Shown here piece after piece: positions 34,743 through 42,882 of a DNA stretch of 64,000 nt. The notes under the pieces were generated by a model that was not told the origin of the DNA, did no database searches, and saw only the letters and a program-made list of their open reading frames with translations. The DNA lies in contig DXFU01000043.1 in the NCBI GenBank assembly GCA_019114305.1, positions 1 to 64,000 of the forward strand. Direction: 5' to 3'. Position 1 is the first letter of the stretch, and each line of letters opens with the position of its first letter. The DNA is from Candidatus Hungatella pullicola. GTDB taxonomy: Bacteria > Bacillota > Clostridia > Lachnospirales > Lachnospiraceae. Position numbers and translations under genes: made by a program.

Positions 34743-34785
34743 GGAGCGCTGCCTGTGCCGCTGCCGGACAGCGCTCTTATTTTAC
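34743..34785 (+). terminator. Intercistronic hairpin after the binding protein gene
   Basis: GAGCGCTG (34744-34751) pairs with CAGCGCTC (34769-34776), followed by TTATTTT. It lies ahead of the permease genes and probably gives partial termination. Confidence 0.7.
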
Positions 34786-34823
34786 GCAAAAATTGTTTTT
34801 TGTCAGAAAGGATGGGAAAGACA

Positions 34824-35708
34824 ATGAAAGGTTTTGTCAGAAAAAATACAGGGCTGCTGTTTGCTCTTCCCTGGCTTCTAGGGTTTGTTCTCTTTAAAGC
34901 TTACCCATTTCTTACCTCTTTTTATTACAGCTTTACGGACTACAACTTAATGAGAGGGATTACAGAAACCGGTATCATGAATTACACAGAGATATTTGGG
35001 GACAGAGACATGATGAAGGCCTTTGGCGTGACCTTTAAATATGCCTTTATGACAGTGCCTCTGAAGTTGGTTTTTGCTCTGTTTATCGCCTATATTCTTA
35101 ACTACAATCTGCGGGGCATTCGGTGGTTTCGAACTGCGTATTACATTCCCTCTATATTAGGAGGATCAGTGGCCGTTTCTGTACTGTGGAAAGCGATTTT
35201 CCAGAGGAATGGAATTCTGAACAACTTTCTGCTGGTGTTTGGCATCGAAGGGCCTTCCTGGCTGGGAAGTGAAAACTGGGCTTTGTTTGTCATCTGTCTT
35301 CTGCGTGTTTGGCAGTTTGGATCTGCTATGGTAATTTTCCTGGCTGCACTGAAGGGAGTTCCAACAGATTTATATGAGGCGGCCTCCATTGACGGAGCCA
35401 GTAAGAGAACAATGTTCTTTCGAATTACTGTACCGCTGATTACGCCGGTAATTTTCTATAATCTGGTAACTCAGCTTTGTACCGCATTCCAGGAATTTAA
35501 CGGTCCTTTTGTGATTACTCAGGGAGGACCCAATGGTGCAACGACCCTCATATCCCTTTTGGTTTATAACCAGGCGTTTAAGAAGTTTAATATGGGTATG
35601 GCAAGCGCTCAGGCATGGCTGTTGTTTTTGGTGGTTGGCATTCTGTCAGGAATTGCTTTTGTCAGCCAGAAAAAATGGGTTTACTATTCTGATGAGGAAG
35701 GCAGGTAG
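34824..35708 (+). CDS. Sugar ABC transporter permease, UgpA/MalF-like
   Basis: 294 residues with about six membrane helices. The EAA loop LYEAASIDGASKRTMFFRIT (about 182-201) contacts the ATPase. The start at 34824 was chosen because AAAGG lies 12 bases upstream; the ATG at 34812 has no site. No ATPase gene is in the operon, so a shared MsmX/MsmK-type ATPase encoded elsewhere must be used. Confidence 0.88.
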   Translation: MKGFVRKNTGLLFALPWLLGFVLFKAYPFLTSFYYSFTDYNLMRGITETGIMNYTEIFGDRDMMKAFGVTFKYAFMTVPLKLVFALFIAYILNYNLRGIRWFRTAYYIPSILGGSVAVSVLWKAIFQRNGILNNFLLVFGIEGPSWLGSENWALFVICLLRVWQFGSAMVIFLAALKGVPTDLYEAASIDGASKRTMFFRITVPLITPVIFYNLVTQLCTAFQEFNGPFVITQGGPNGATTLISLLVYNQAFKKFNMGMASAQAWLLFLVVGILSGIAFVSQKKWVYYSDEEGR

Positions 35709-35713
35709 AGAAT

Positions 35714-36565
35714 ATGGCAAGAGAAACAAAGAAAAGACTCAATCAGATCGTACGGTACTTTATTTTGCTGGCAGTAGGGTTCGTTATGGTTTATCCTCTG
35801 CTCTGGATGGTGTTTGCCACTTTTAAAGCAAATTCAGAAATATTCAGTACAATTTCTCTTCTGCCGGAAAAATGGGATTTTTCCGCTTATGCCCAGTTGG
35901 GAGAAACCATAGCAGGGCAGATCAGCCTGGGAAAGGCCATGGTTAATACCTATACCATTGTTCTGCCTAAAGTGGTATTTACCGTGGTTTCTTCCACCAT
36001 TACGGCTTATGCTTTTGGAAGATTTGAGTTTGCGGGGAAAAAAGCAATGTTTGCAGTGATGATGTCAACTTTGTTTCTGCCCCAGGTGGTACTGAATGCC
36101 CCTCAGTATGTTATGTTTAATCAGTGGGGGTGGATGGATTCCTATCTTCCTCTTATAGTTCCCAGTCTTTTTGCTGTGGATACCTATTTTGTCTTTATGC
36201 TCATTCAGTTTTTGAGAGGAATTCCGAAAGAACTGGATGAGGCGGCGGAGATTGACGGATGCAATGCAGTTCTGAGACTTTGGCATGTAATTGTGCCTAT
36301 GCTGAAACCAGCCATTGTTTCCTGCGCTTTGTTTCAGTTTATGTGGAGTTCCAATGATTTTATGGGGCCGTTGATTTATGTCAATAAGGTCTCAAGATAT
36401 CCTGCCTCAATATTTGTAAAAATGTCAATGGATGCAGATGCAGGAGTGGCGTGGAATAAAATTCTGGCCGTGTCTTTGGTTGTAATTCTTCCGTCTTTAA
36501 TTGTATTTTTCCTTTCTCAGGATACCTTTGTAGAAGGAATTTCAGCAGGAGGAGTAAAAGGGTGA
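35714..36565 (+). CDS. Sugar ABC transporter permease, UgpE/MalG-like
   Basis: 283 residues with about six membrane helices. The EAA loop reads ELDEAAEIDGCNAVLRLW (about 173-190). It starts five bases after the previous stop and forms the heterodimer with that permease. Confidence 0.9.
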   Translation: MARETKKRLNQIVRYFILLAVGFVMVYPLLWMVFATFKANSEIFSTISLLPEKWDFSAYAQLGETIAGQISLGKAMVNTYTIVLPKVVFTVVSSTITAYAFGRFEFAGKKAMFAVMMSTLFLPQVVLNAPQYVMFNQWGWMDSYLPLIVPSLFAVDTYFVFMLIQFLRGIPKELDEAAEIDGCNAVLRLWHVIVPMLKPAIVSCALFQFMWSSNDFMGPLIYVNKVSRYPASIFVKMSMDADAGVAWNKILAVSLVVILPSLIVFFLSQDTFVEGISAGGVKG

Positions 36566-36638
36566 AATTCTGGAAGCAAACCGTATGATGGATGGAAATG
36601 CTTGCTTTCCGGAAAGATAAAGTATGAGGAGGAAGAAA

Positions 36639-38735
36639 ATGATTGACCGAAAGAAAGTCATAAACAGACAAAATCCTGTTTTGGAGCAGATAGATGTGAG
36701 GTCTCCGTTTTCGGTTGGCAACGGATTGTTTGCCTATACCTTTGATGTAACAGGGATGCAGACTTTATGGCAGAAATATGAAGACTGCCGAAATCCTTTA
36801 TGTACCATGGCTGAGTGGGGCTGGCATACGAGTCCTTTTTCAAAAGAAACGTTTGTCTGTTCCAGAGAAGAATTAGAAATGACTGTGTATCCTTACAGGG
36901 ATAGAAATGTGAGCTATGCGGTAGAGGAAAAAAAAGGAAATGAAAAGGTTTATCAGTGGTTCCGCCATAATCCTCACAGGTTCAGTCTGGCTCAGATTGG
37001 GCTGGTGGGAGAAAAGGGGGAAGTGGATCCTTCCCAGCTGGATCACATTGATCAAAAGCTGGATCTTTGGACCGGGACGGCTCTAAGCCAGTATCAGCTG
37101 AACGGGGAGATGTACCGGGCGGAAACGGCTGCGGCAGGACAGGGCTGCCAGGTAGGATTTAGATTGAGAAAGGTCTACGGCCAGGAGGGGATTCATATAA
37201 GAATCCGTTTTGGCTGTCCCGACTATCATTCCGGCGGCGCTGTGTGGAATAAAAGAGAAAACCACACCACGGAAGAAATTGAAGAGAGCCATAGAGCTCT
37301 TCTTCTTCGCCGAACAGCAGACCGAACCATTTATTATGTACTGATATGTTTTCAGACAGACCATGGCTATGTGGAAAGATTTCGGCCCCATGAATACATA
37401 GTTAGATGTCAGTCCTGTCATGCGGAGCTTACTGTCAGTTTTTTCCAGACGCAGTCTGAGGCTGCGAAAGCGTGGAGGGAAAGAGAGGAAAAAGGAAGCT
37501 TCGAGGCAGTTCGGCTAAGCAGCGAAAAGCACTGGAAAGATTATTGGCTGGCTGGAGGAATGGCTGATTTTTCTCAATGCAGAGACCCAAGGGCTTCAGA
37601 GTTGGAACGGAGAATGATTTTATCCCAGTACTTAACCGGAGTTCAGTGCTGCGGGAGCGTCCCGCCTCAGGAAACCGGGCTTACATGTAACAGCTGGTAT
37701 GGAAAGTTTCATTTGGAAATGCATTTATGGCATGCCGCCCATTTCCCGCTGTGGAATAGAGGAGAAGGATTGGAGAAAAGTATGGGCTGGTATAAAGAAA
37801 ATCTGGATAAAGCCAGAAAAAATGCTGCCAGAAATGGATTTGCCGGAGCCAGATGGCCAAAGATGGTAGGACCTGATGGAGAAGACAGCCCATCAGCCAT
37901 TGCTCCCCTTCTTATCTGGCAGCAGCCTCATATTATTTATATGCTGGAGCTTTTATATCAGGAAAAGATAAGAAGGGATAAGAATGCCGGGGAGAAGTTT
38001 TTGAGAGAATACTGGGAGATAGTAAAGGAAACCGGAGACTTTATGGCAGATTTCGCTGTTTGGGATCCCAGGGAGAAAACATATAATCTCCTTCCCCCTA
38101 TTATTCCAGCTCAGGAAAACCATCGGCCTATGGATACAAAAAATCCTGTGTTTGAGCTGGAATATTGGAGGTTTGGATTGGAAGTAGCAGGGAGATGGGC
38201 AGTTCGTCTAGGAAAAGATGGAAGTCTTTGGAAGCATCGTGCAGAACATATGGCATTGCCGGCTTATAAAGATGGAGTGTATCTGGCCCATGAGAACTGT
38301 CCCGATACCTTTTTGCGTTATAATACCGATCATCCTTCCATGACAGCGGCTCTGGGCCTTCTGCCGGGGAAAGGCATTGACAGGAAAATCATGGAAAATA
38401 CCTTGGACAGAATTGAAGACAGCTGGAAATTTGAGACCATGTGGGGATGGGATTTTGCTATGATGGCTATGACTGCAGCTCGATTGGGACAGCCTGAAAG
38501 AGCGGTAAGCTTTCTGTTAATGGATACAGGGAAGAACACCTATGTGGTCAGCGGCAATAATTATCAAAAGGACAATCTCCATCTTCCTCTGTATCTGCCT
38601 GGAAATGGGGCTCTGCTTATGGCTATGGCTATGATGATTGGGGGCTGGGGAGAAACGAAAGATGCATGTCCCGGATTTCCAAAAAATGGGCTGTGGAACA
38701 TAGAATATGAAAACATTCATGGACTTCCTTACTAA
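36639..38735 (+). CDS. Six-hairpin glycosidase, GH65-like fold
   Basis: 698 residues with no signal peptide, so cytoplasmic. The N-terminal 270 residues look like a beta-sandwich; the rest looks like an (alpha/alpha)6 barrel with the acidic/aromatic clusters WYGKFHLEMHLWHAAHFPLW (about 353-372), GARWPKMVGPDGEDSPS, and DNLHLPLYLPGNGALL. These motifs recall GH65 maltose phosphorylase-type and related six-hairpin glycosidases, but I cannot place it in a defined family. It is the last gene of the CUT1 importer operon and probably processes the imported oligosaccharide. The ATG at 36639 has GAGGAGG upstream; an ATG at 36624 has none. Confidence 0.65.
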   Translation: MIDRKKVINRQNPVLEQIDVRSPFSVGNGLFAYTFDVTGMQTLWQKYEDCRNPLCTMAEWGWHTSPFSKETFVCSREELEMTVYPYRDRNVSYAVEEKKGNEKVYQWFRHNPHRFSLAQIGLVGEKGEVDPSQLDHIDQKLDLWTGTALSQYQLNGEMYRAETAAAGQGCQVGFRLRKVYGQEGIHIRIRFGCPDYHSGGAVWNKRENHTTEEIEESHRALLLRRTADRTIYYVLICFQTDHGYVERFRPHEYIVRCQSCHAELTVSFFQTQSEAAKAWREREEKGSFEAVRLSSEKHWKDYWLAGGMADFSQCRDPRASELERRMILSQYLTGVQCCGSVPPQETGLTCNSWYGKFHLEMHLWHAAHFPLWNRGEGLEKSMGWYKENLDKARKNAARNGFAGARWPKMVGPDGEDSPSAIAPLLIWQQPHIIYMLELLYQEKIRRDKNAGEKFLREYWEIVKETGDFMADFAVWDPREKTYNLLPPIIPAQENHRPMDTKNPVFELEYWRFGLEVAGRWAVRLGKDGSLWKHRAEHMALPAYKDGVYLAHENCPDTFLRYNTDHPSMTAALGLLPGKGIDRKIMENTLDRIEDSWKFETMWGWDFAMMAMTAARLGQPERAVSFLLMDTGKNTYVVSGNNYQKDNLHLPLYLPGNGALLMAMAMMIGGWGETKDACPGFPKNGLWNIEYENIHGLPY

Positions 38736-38778
38736 AAAATGGCGGTCAGACCTGACAGGAAATGCAGGTCTGACCGCC
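38736..38778 (-). terminator. Terminator of the CotF pair and convergent glycosidase gene
   Basis: A 14 bp perfect stem GGCGGTCAGACCTG/CAGGTCTGACCGCC (38741-38754 with 38765-38778). On the minus strand it is followed by ATTTTTTAG. Confidence 0.85.
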
Positions 38779-38784
38779 GCTTGT

Positions 38785-39030
38785 TTACATGCCGGCAAAC
38801 TGATTTTTTACTTTCATAATCTTTGTCTGTTCTGCGGTTTCTGTGGTGTACCAGCCTTTGGCAGACATTTTTTTATAAATTTCTTCCTGCATACAGAGAC
38901 TGTCGTTTAAGGCAGTGTCAAAAGTTTGGTGTACATTGGCCGTGGGAGATTCAATGGTACCGTGCAGATACAGGTCACACACGCCTTTAGTTGTCAGAAG
39001 AAGGTTTTCCATAATACATCTGTCATCCAT
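38785..39030 (-). CDS. CotF-like spore coat protein
   Basis: 81 residues, mostly helical, with the coat F pattern: a TAN-HQTFDTAL segment followed by LNDSLCMQEEIYKKMSAKGW and a terminal Tyr/Thr-rich tail. Coat F domain proteins are small ferritin-like helical proteins of the spore coat in Clostridia and Bacilli. AGGAGG lies seven bases before the ATG. It is 11 bp downstream of the other coat-like gene. Confidence 0.75.
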   Translation of the reverse strand: MDDRCIMENLLLTTKGVCDLYLHGTIESPTANVHQTFDTALNDSLCMQEEIYKKMSAKGWYTTETAEQTKIMKVKNQFAGM

Positions 39031-39041
39031 GATTATTCCTC

Positions 39042-39215
39042 CTACACAAGATTATACAGATTGGTAAAAAGCTGCTGATGCTTTTGGGCAAGCTGCTGGG
39101 CATAGGATTTAAGTTCAGGATCCTGCAGATTTTGAGCAGCTTCCATACACTGCGTTTTTAAGAATTTTTCATGTCCCAGGGCGTCTTCAATATAGGTTAA
39201 TTCTTTCGGGCTCAT
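39042..39215 (-). CDS. Small CotF-like coat-associated protein
   Basis: 57 residues, two helices, LTYIEDALGHEKFLKTQC then ELKSYAQQLAQKHQQLFTNL, typical of the short partner in CotF pairs. Translation begins at the ATG at 39215 because GGAGGTGA lies eight bases upstream; the TTG at 39233 overlaps that site. First of the two-gene operon, probably expressed in sporulation by a sigma factor whose promoter I could not identify. Confidence 0.72.
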   Translation of the reverse strand: MSPKELTYIEDALGHEKFLKTQCMEAAQNLQDPELKSYAQQLAQKHQQLFTNLYNLV

Positions 39216-39398
39216 AATTCTGGTCACCTCCAAATGATTTTTTGTTTTCCCTGTTAGTATGTGTGTTTTTTAGAAAATCATTCGGTTTTATGGCGGGGAA
39301 GCAGGTTTTGTATACAGAAAAAGCAGGTTGAAGATGGCACAAGGCTCTTTTATAATGAAATTAAAAACTATGGATAAAAATCAAAAGGAGATTGGAAT

Positions 39399-40463
39399 AT
39401 GAAACGAGTGATCTGCGCGCCGTCCACCTATATTCAGGGGCCGGGAGAAAGGAAACATCTTGCGGAATACTATATGAATTATGGAACAGAGGGGGCCTGC
39501 ATGATTCAGGATCCCTTTGTCAGTGAGACATACGGAACAGAGATAGAGGCATCTTTTCGGGAGAAAAAAATTCCTTTTGTTACAGAAGTATTTAAGGGGG
39601 AGTGCTGTCTTGAGGAAATCAATGGTATTATGGGGCAGATGGGAAAGGCGGATGTAATTTTTGGCATAGGAGGAGGGAAGGTACAGGATACGGCCAAGGC
39701 AGCAGGATATTTTTCCGGTCTTCCCGTTATTATTGTTCCTACTGCTGCCTCCACAGATGCTCCCTGCAGCCGTTTGTCTGTTCTTTATAAGAAGGACAGA
39801 ACCTTTGACCGGTATCTGGAACTTAAGGAGAATCCAAGAATGGTAGTTGTGGATACGGAGGTGATTGCCAACAGTCCGGCCCGCATGTTTGCGGCAGGGA
39901 TGGGGGATGCCCTGTCTACCTGGTATGAGGCAAGCGCCTGCGCAAGAACCGGAGCTGTTACAAGGGCGGGAGGGGCCGTTTCTGCTGCTGCCCTTGCTTT
40001 GGCAAGGGCCTGCCTGGAGGTGATTCTGGAGTGGGGTCCCCAGGCCTTGGAAGATGTAAAGAAAAAACGATGTACCCAGGCGGTAGAGCAGGTGACAGAA
40101 GCAAACACTTACTTAAGCGGTATCGGCTTTGAAAGCGGAGGATTGGCAGGAGCCCATGGGCTTCATAACGGCCTTTCCCTTTTCCCGGAAGCTGCGTCTG
40201 TCATGCATGGAGAAAAAGTGGCCTTCTGTACCTTGGTTCAGATGATTTTAGAGGGCAGAAAGGAAGAGGAGATAGAGACAGTGCGGGCTTTTTGCCGGAA
40301 AGTAGGCCTTCCTGTATCTCTGGCAGATTTAGGATTAGAGCATATAGAGGAAGAAAAGCTTTTGGAAGCAGCCAAAAAGAGCTTAAGTCAGGAAGAAACA
40401 ATGAAAAATCTTGGACTGCAGCTTACACCGGAAGAGATTGTTAAGGTTATGAGAAACTTATAG
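39399..40463 (+). CDS. gldA: Glycerol dehydrogenase
   Basis: 354 residues of the iron/zinc alcohol dehydrogenase superfamily; oxidises glycerol to dihydroxyacetone with NAD+. The NAD-binding segment IGGGKVQDTAKAAG (90-103) and TAASTDAPCS (115-124) are clear. Zinc ligands are D170 (GMGDALSTW), H253 (GAHGLHNG) and H270 (VMHGEKVAF). AAAAGGAG precedes the ATG. The gene is alone and may recycle redox balance in fermentation. Confidence 0.94.
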   Translation: MKRVICAPSTYIQGPGERKHLAEYYMNYGTEGACMIQDPFVSETYGTEIEASFREKKIPFVTEVFKGECCLEEINGIMGQMGKADVIFGIGGGKVQDTAKAAGYFSGLPVIIVPTAASTDAPCSRLSVLYKKDRTFDRYLELKENPRMVVVDTEVIANSPARMFAAGMGDALSTWYEASACARTGAVTRAGGAVSAAALALARACLEVILEWGPQALEDVKKKRCTQAVEQVTEANTYLSGIGFESGGLAGAHGLHNGLSLFPEAASVMHGEKVAFCTLVQMILEGRKEEEIETVRAFCRKVGLPVSLADLGLEHIEEEKLLEAAKKSLSQEETMKNLGLQLTPEEIVKVMRNL

Positions 40464-40497
40464 GCTGTCATTACACACTTATCCTCCTCTTTCCCCC

Positions 40498-40506
40498 TGT
40501 TATAAT
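40498..40506 (+). promoter_or_regulatory. Extended -10 promoter of the structured RNA
   Basis: TGT then TATAAT (40501-40506), an extended -10. A weak -35 TTATCC lies 16 bp upstream. Confidence 0.5.
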
Positions 40507-40512
40507 CAAGGG

Positions 40513-40687
40513 ATCTGTCTGTTATCTAACTATAATTCCCGGACAGAGCAAGGTCAATAGCCGGGGAAAAATCGAAAGGCAACTGTAATATTTGACCATG
40601 ATTCTGAAAATGCCGGGACACAGCGGCCGGATAAATGACAGTATAGACGCGAAAAAAGAGCCTTCCTGCTATAGGAACGCTCTTTTT
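40513..40687 (+). ncRNA. Candidate rod-like structured RNA (6S-like?)
   Basis: Between an extended -10 promoter and a strong terminator (AAAAAGAGC at 40653-40661 with GCTCTTTTT at 40679-40687) lies a 175 nt non-coding transcript. Its ends pair: CTGTC and TTATC (40515-40526) with GATAA and GACAG (40630-40641). Inner stems are CCCGG with CCGGG and GGTCAA with TTGACC, leaving a large internal bubble and an apical loop. That layout resembles 6S RNA, but I could not verify the 6S sequence consensus. It is also possible that this is an uncharacterised leader of helD. Confidence 0.5.
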
Positions 40688-40818
40688 GTAATTTTGGTCA
40701 AACTACATTATCCATCATACCACAAGCCAAAAGAAAAGTCTAGTAATTTTTGAAATGTATGATATCCTTATATTACGCTTCAGAGAGCATACAAATAAAT
40801 AAGGAGGATAACACGAGA

Positions 40819-42870
40819 ATGAATTCTGAAATGAACAAGGAGCAGAAGCATTTTAACGACACCCTGGAGATTATAAGGGAAAATGTCGCGCGGTATGAAG
40901 AACGTGCCGCCGGGTTACAAAAAGAGACCAAAGAACTGTATCGGGCTGTGCAGGCAGGGGAGACGGAGCTCTATGGCCAGCTGGCCGCTGCCAGAAGCAT
41001 TCAGGAGATGACAGAGAGAACTTTGCGAAAAAACAGGGCCGCTCTGGATAAGCCTTATTTTGGACGGGTGGATTTTGATGATCTGGATTCCGGACAGAAA
41101 GAAAGCCTGTACATTGGAAAAAGCGGAGTATCCAGGGACCAGAAGGTTATTGTGGTGGACTGGAGGGCTCCGGTTTCATCTGTGTATTATGAAAATGAAA
41201 TGGGCAAAGGGTCCTATGAGGTTCCGGAGATTCAGAAAATTCCCATTGATTTGAAATTGAAACGTACCTACGATGCGGAAGCCGGCAGGCTCAATGGCTA
41301 TTATGATAATGATGTTGCCTCTAATGATGAACTTTTGGTAAAATATCTGGCCAGAAATAAAGACGTAGTGCTGGGAGACATTATTGCTACGATTCAGAAA
41401 GAGCAGAACGAGATTATCCGTGACAGTCCATATAAAAATATGATTGTGCAGGGGGTGGCAGGAAGCGGAAAAACAACGGTGGCCATGCACCGAATCTCTT
41501 ATATTCTTTATAATTTTCAAAACAGGATTAAGGCAAGTGAATTCTGTATTATCGGAAGCAATGACATGCTGCTAAGCTACATTACCAGCGGTCTTCCGGA
41601 ATTAGATGTAAGCCATGTGCGGTATATGAGGATGGACCAATTTTTTACTTATATTTTGGGAAAGAAATGGAAGAAATCCTATAAGCTTGCGGATCAGGTG
41701 CAGGATGGAGCTGTAAAAAGCCGGTATGAATTTGCCAGAGCGCTGGATCAGTATCTGAGACACCTTTGGGAGGAGTGCCTTACGGACCGTTCAGTAAAGG
41801 ACCCGGCTTTGGGTGTGATTCTCTCTTCGGATAATATAAAAGAAACGCTTATGAGAAACAGGGACAAGTCTGTGGCTCAGGTTTCCGCATTGTTAAATGA
41901 CAGAATTAAAAGCAGGATCAAGTTCCTTGTTGACGCAGAGGAGAAAGAGTATTGTCAGGCTAAGATCAGGGAGTACCGAAAATATTATGATCCTTTGGCA
42001 GGAAGAAAAACGGGAAAGGAGCTGTATCTGGAATTTCTAACGGATTACCAGGAAAAGCATCCGGAAAAGAATCTGGAAGATACCACGGCTTCTGTGTCGA
42101 AGAACAGATTCGATGTGTATGATGCGGCTGCCCTGGTTCTGATTGAGAAACGTCTTACAGCCAAAAAGGATGAGGATGAGTTTTCTCAGATTGTGGTGGA
42201 TGAAGCCCAGGACTTTGGGGAAATGGTATACTATGTGCAGAAAATGGCCCTTAAGGACTGCTATTTTACCATTATGGGAGACGTATCTCAAAATATTCAT
42301 TACGACACAGGCATGAATGACTGGGAAAATTTGAAGGACATACTGTTTGACGGAGAAAAGGACAGTTTTTATCTTCTGGCAAAAAGTTACCGCAATACCA
42401 TTGAAATTTCAGAATTCGCAGGCCGTATTCTGGAGCATGCCTCGGCAGGCCAGTACCGGATTCAGCCGGTGATCCGCCATGGAAAGCCTGTGGAAATACA
42501 CATAGAACCAGAGAATGCCCTTCTGGAAAGACTGAAGAAAATCCTGTCCTCCATTAAAGAGGAAGGTTATGTTACTACGGCGGTTATCTGCAGAGATGAG
42601 AAAGAAGCAGAAGAACTGAGAGGGCTTTTTGAGAGGGACAGTCACAGGGAAGCAAAAGAAAGGGAACAAACTTTTCGGGAAGGCGTGATGATTCTTCCTG
42701 TAGCCATGACAAAAGGCCTGGAATTTGACGCGGTCATCCTCTGGAAGCCTGATGAGGCCCATTATGGAAAAAACACGGGAGACGCCAAGCTTTTATACGT
42801 GGCGGCAACCCGTGCTCTCCATGAATTATATTTACTTGGAAGCCAGCCGGTTACAGGTCTGGCCCAATAA
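40819..42870 (+). CDS. helD: HelD-like RNA polymerase-associated ATPase/helicase
   Basis: 683 residues, UvrD/Rep (SF1) superfamily. The N-terminal coiled region is followed by the HelD-specific segment GKSGVSRDQKVIVVDWRAPV (about 102-121), Walker A VAGSGKTTV (about 215-223), Walker B VVDEAQDFGE (about 462-471), and the C-terminal helicase motifs AMTKGLEFDAVIL and YVAATRALHELYLL. HelD removes stalled or hibernating RNA polymerase from DNA. The ATG at 40819 was chosen because AAGGAGG lies upstream; an ATG 69 bases earlier has none. Slightly shorter than B. subtilis HelD. Confidence 0.9.
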   Translation: MNSEMNKEQKHFNDTLEIIRENVARYEERAAGLQKETKELYRAVQAGETELYGQLAAARSIQEMTERTLRKNRAALDKPYFGRVDFDDLDSGQKESLYIGKSGVSRDQKVIVVDWRAPVSSVYYENEMGKGSYEVPEIQKIPIDLKLKRTYDAEAGRLNGYYDNDVASNDELLVKYLARNKDVVLGDIIATIQKEQNEIIRDSPYKNMIVQGVAGSGKTTVAMHRISYILYNFQNRIKASEFCIIGSNDMLLSYITSGLPELDVSHVRYMRMDQFFTYILGKKWKKSYKLADQVQDGAVKSRYEFARALDQYLRHLWEECLTDRSVKDPALGVILSSDNIKETLMRNRDKSVAQVSALLNDRIKSRIKFLVDAEEKEYCQAKIREYRKYYDPLAGRKTGKELYLEFLTDYQEKHPEKNLEDTTASVSKNRFDVYDAAALVLIEKRLTAKKDEDEFSQIVVDEAQDFGEMVYYVQKMALKDCYFTIMGDVSQNIHYDTGMNDWENLKDILFDGEKDSFYLLAKSYRNTIEISEFAGRILEHASAGQYRIQPVIRHGKPVEIHIEPENALLERLKKILSSIKEEGYVTTAVICRDEKEAEELRGLFERDSHREAKEREQTFREGVMILPVAMTKGLEFDAVILWKPDEAHYGKNTGDAKLLYVAATRALHELYLLGSQPVTGLAQ

Positions 42871-42882
42871 GGATTGAAGGAA

